DNA from: Bradyrhizobium sp. AZCC 1721
GTDB taxonomy: Bacteria > Pseudomonadota > Alphaproteobacteria > Rhizobiales > Xanthobacteraceae
Assembly (NCBI RefSeq): GCF_036924715.1
Contig: NZ_JAZHSB010000001.1
Coordinates: 1,975,001-2,039,000 of the forward strand
DNA: 64,000 bases
Direction of reading: 5' to 3'
Within the stretch, counting starts at the first letter, position 1. The number at the start of each line of letters is the position of its first letter. Below the pieces are notes generated by a model. It worked only from the letters and a program-made list of their open reading frames with translations. It made no database searches and was not told the origin of the DNA. Shown here piece after piece: positions 62,485-64,000 of the stretch. The position numbers were made by a program, and so were the translations under genes.

Positions 62485-63111
62485 ATGTGGGACATGGACA
62501 ATACTCGCGGCTCACAGAGTTCTATTCGCGATCGAATCCTGTCGGCTGCTTTCCAGTCGCTCAATGAAAACGGCTTTTTAGGCGCGAGCACCCTTGAAAT
62601 CGCGACCAAGGCCCACGTGTCGAAACGCGAGCTCTACACATTGTTTTCGAGCAAGGACGAGATCCTCCTCGCCTGCATCGCCGAACGCGCAAGCGCGATC
62701 AGCGGCAGCCTCTCGGAACTGCCCGCGCCCAGCACAGCGCGAGAACTCTTCGACGTACTCCGGGAATTGGGATTTCGGCTTCTCAAGGACGTCACTCGCG
62801 CCGACGCTATCGCTGCGTTCAGATTCGCGATCGCGAGAAGCGATGATCTCCCGGAGGTCGCGCGCATTATCGACAGAAATGGCCGCCGTGCGAGCCGCGA
62901 AGCGCTTGCGAAAGTGATCGACCACGCCGTTAGTCGCGGTCTCCTGAAACGCGCGGAGACGAAGCGGATGGTCCGGACCTATGTGGGGCTTTTGTGGTCC
63001 GATCTTCAGGTGGGGCTTCTTTTGGGAGTGCTCAAGCCTCCGGCCGAAGACGAAATGAAGCTCTTCTCCGAGCAGGCGGCGCGCGAGTTTCTTGCAATTT
63101 ACGGTACCTGA
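62485..63111 (+). CDS. TetR/AcrR family transcriptional regulator
   Basis: The 208-residue protein has an N-terminal TetR helix-turn-helix (IRDRILSAAFQSLNENGFLG, STLEIATKAHVSKRELYTLF, SSKDEILL) and a C-terminal helical ligand-binding domain (FDVLRELGFRLLKDV, TYVGLLWSDLQVGLL). Members repress transcription until a small ligand binds. It is divergent from the SDR gene with 153 bases between starts and has a palindrome before its own start, so autoregulation and control of the SDR gene are likely. Confidence 0.85.
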   Translation: MWDMDNTRGSQSSIRDRILSAAFQSLNENGFLGASTLEIATKAHVSKRELYTLFSSKDEILLACIAERASAISGSLSELPAPSTARELFDVLRELGFRLLKDVTRADAIAAFRFAIARSDDLPEVARIIDRNGRRASREALAKVIDHAVSRGLLKRAETKRMVRTYVGLLWSDLQVGLLLGVLKPPAEDEMKLFSEQAAREFLAIYGT

Positions 63112-63428
63112 ACCGATTATTTGAACGGACGGTCGCGCAAGCTCCGCAGTGCTACCCGTAAGCTTGGATGTGGCGCGGTCCTCGACAAATCCCAACCACG
63201 TAACAAACCAGTCAAACGCTGCAGTCTCGACGCTTCGCTCTTCGGCCTAGATCGTACCAATTGGGTACCATGACTGCTGATGCGGAGAGTCCAATGAATA
63301 ATCCGGGGGACGTGCCGCCGGCATGCAATCAACCGGGCTTCGGATCGAAGAATTCCTTTAGGAAGATTCTGGTTCAGTCCCAAGCTAAGGGTAAGTCGGC
63401 GATGACCTGCCGATCTGGGCAGGCTTGA
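63112..63428. other. Intergenic region with a palindrome-like block
   Basis: At 63255-63270 lies CGTACCAATTGGGTACC, similar to the operator-like palindrome at 62462. A short plus-strand frame from ATG 63270 (53 residues) has no recognised family. The ketosynthase gene ends at 63429 on the other strand. Confidence 0.35.
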
Positions 63429-64000
63429 TCATTGCCAACGTCGAAAGATGACACTGGCGTTGACGCCCCCGAAGCCGAATCCATTCGAAATCGCGTGCTC
63501 CATCGTCATGCGCCTGGCCTCACGGGACACGAGGTCGACGCCATCAGCGGCCGCGTCGCCATTCTCGAGATTAAGAGTAGGCGGCGCGACCTGGTCGCGT
63601 AACGCGAGGATCGTGAAGATCGCTTCCGCTCCCCCGGCTGCGCCGAGCAGATGACCGGTCGCCGATTTGGTGGCGCTCACGGCAATTTTTCCGTCGCGGC
63701 CGAACACGGATTTGATCGCTTCCAGTTCGGAAACGTCGCCAACCGGCGTCGAAGTGGAATGGGCGTTGAGATGCTGGATATCACCGGGCTTGAGGCCGGC
63801 CTGCCGCAAGGCGCCTTCCATAGCGCGGCGCGCGCCGTCGCCGTCCTCGGGTCCCGACGTGATGTGGTAGGCGTCGGCAGTTGTGCCATAGCCGGCGATT
63901 TCGGCGATCGGTTGGGCGCCCCGGCGGAGCGCGTGTTCCAACTCTTCAATGACAAGGATACCGGCGCCTTCGCCCATGACGAAGCCGTCGCGGTCGCGCT
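63429..64000 (-). CDS. fabF: Beta-ketoacyl-ACP synthase II (FabF type), C-terminal part
   Basis: The last 190 codons of a condensing enzyme are visible; the gene runs off the right edge. The catalytic histidines and lysine are present: LNAHSTSTPVGD (first H), SATKSATGHLLGAAG (K and second H), and the gating loop ISNGFGFGGVNAS. The active-site cysteine lies outside the window. FabF elongates acyl-ACP with malonyl-ACP in fatty acid synthesis. The frame reads DRDGFVMGEGAGILVIEE at the right edge. It could also be a specialised ketosynthase, since the neighbours are unknown. Confidence 0.85.
   Translation of the reverse strand, partial: RDRDGFVMGEGAGILVIEELEHALRRGAQPIAEIAGYGTTADAYHITSGPEDGDGARRAMEGALRQAGLKPGDIQHLNAHSTSTPVGDVSELEAIKSVFGRDGKIAVSATKSATGHLLGAAGGAEAIFTILALRDQVAPPTLNLENGDAAADGVDLVSREARRMTMEHAISNGFGFGGVNASVIFRRWQ

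Overview
The window looks like the chromosome of a Hyphomicrobiales alphaproteobacterium close to Bradyrhizobium and Afipia (family Nitrobacteraceae). The evidence is circumstantial: GC-rich coding sequence, class III adenylate cyclases fused to a TolB-like domain and TPRs, an ABC_sub_bind family solute-binding protein, a GlgX/GlgE/maltokinase cluster, many small secreted or one-helix proteins of the bradyrhizobial kind, a tRNA-Lys(CTT) 3' half and a typical Hyphomicrobiales intergenic palindrome. No rRNA, CRISPR array or complete tRNA was seen.

Layout. 1-8.4 kb: a large zinc-ribbon/cyclase/ATPase regulator, a decayed IS1182-type element, a frameshifted VOC gene and a second cyclase. 8.6-15.2 kb: small genes and gene relics around an exported truncated haemoglobin. 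15.6-21.3 kb: the alpha-glucan cluster, glgX converging on a glgE-maltokinase operon. 22.7-30.5 kb: a PaaK-like ligase, an overlapping nucleotidyltransferase-metallophosphoesterase pair and a TPR protein. 31-40 kb: two solute-binding proteins, an IS110 relic and a third cyclase. 40-50 kb: three methyltransferases (one MT-A70), an aldo/keto reductase, an exported dehalogenase, an M20 peptidase and a Nudix protein, with many C-terminal fragments of other genes between them. 50-56 kb: short membrane or hypothetical genes separated by strong hairpin terminators. 56-61.4 kb: remains of an integrative conjugative element (tRNA-like att sequences, two integrases, a thymidylate-synthase-like gene, TrbI and a DUF2274 stub). 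61.5-64 kb: a divergent SDR/TetR pair and the 3' part of a FabF-type ketosynthase.

How genes work together. GlgE and maltokinase form the core of the GlgE route (maltose to maltose-1-phosphate to alpha-glucan), and GlgX debranches the product. The nucleotidyltransferase and phosphoesterase overlap by 11 bases and are probably translated together. The TetR gene has a palindrome just before its start and probably controls itself and the divergent SDR.

Two features colour the whole window. First, it is rich in relics and in a dispersed intergenic repeat. Second, about ten otherwise well-preserved genes are interrupted by a single-base shift, mostly in a short homopolymer. These may be true pseudogenes or uncorrected indels, and the sequence alone cannot decide. 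The most unusual candidates are the thymidylate-synthase-like protein in the decayed conjugative element and the nucleotidyltransferase-phosphoesterase pair.
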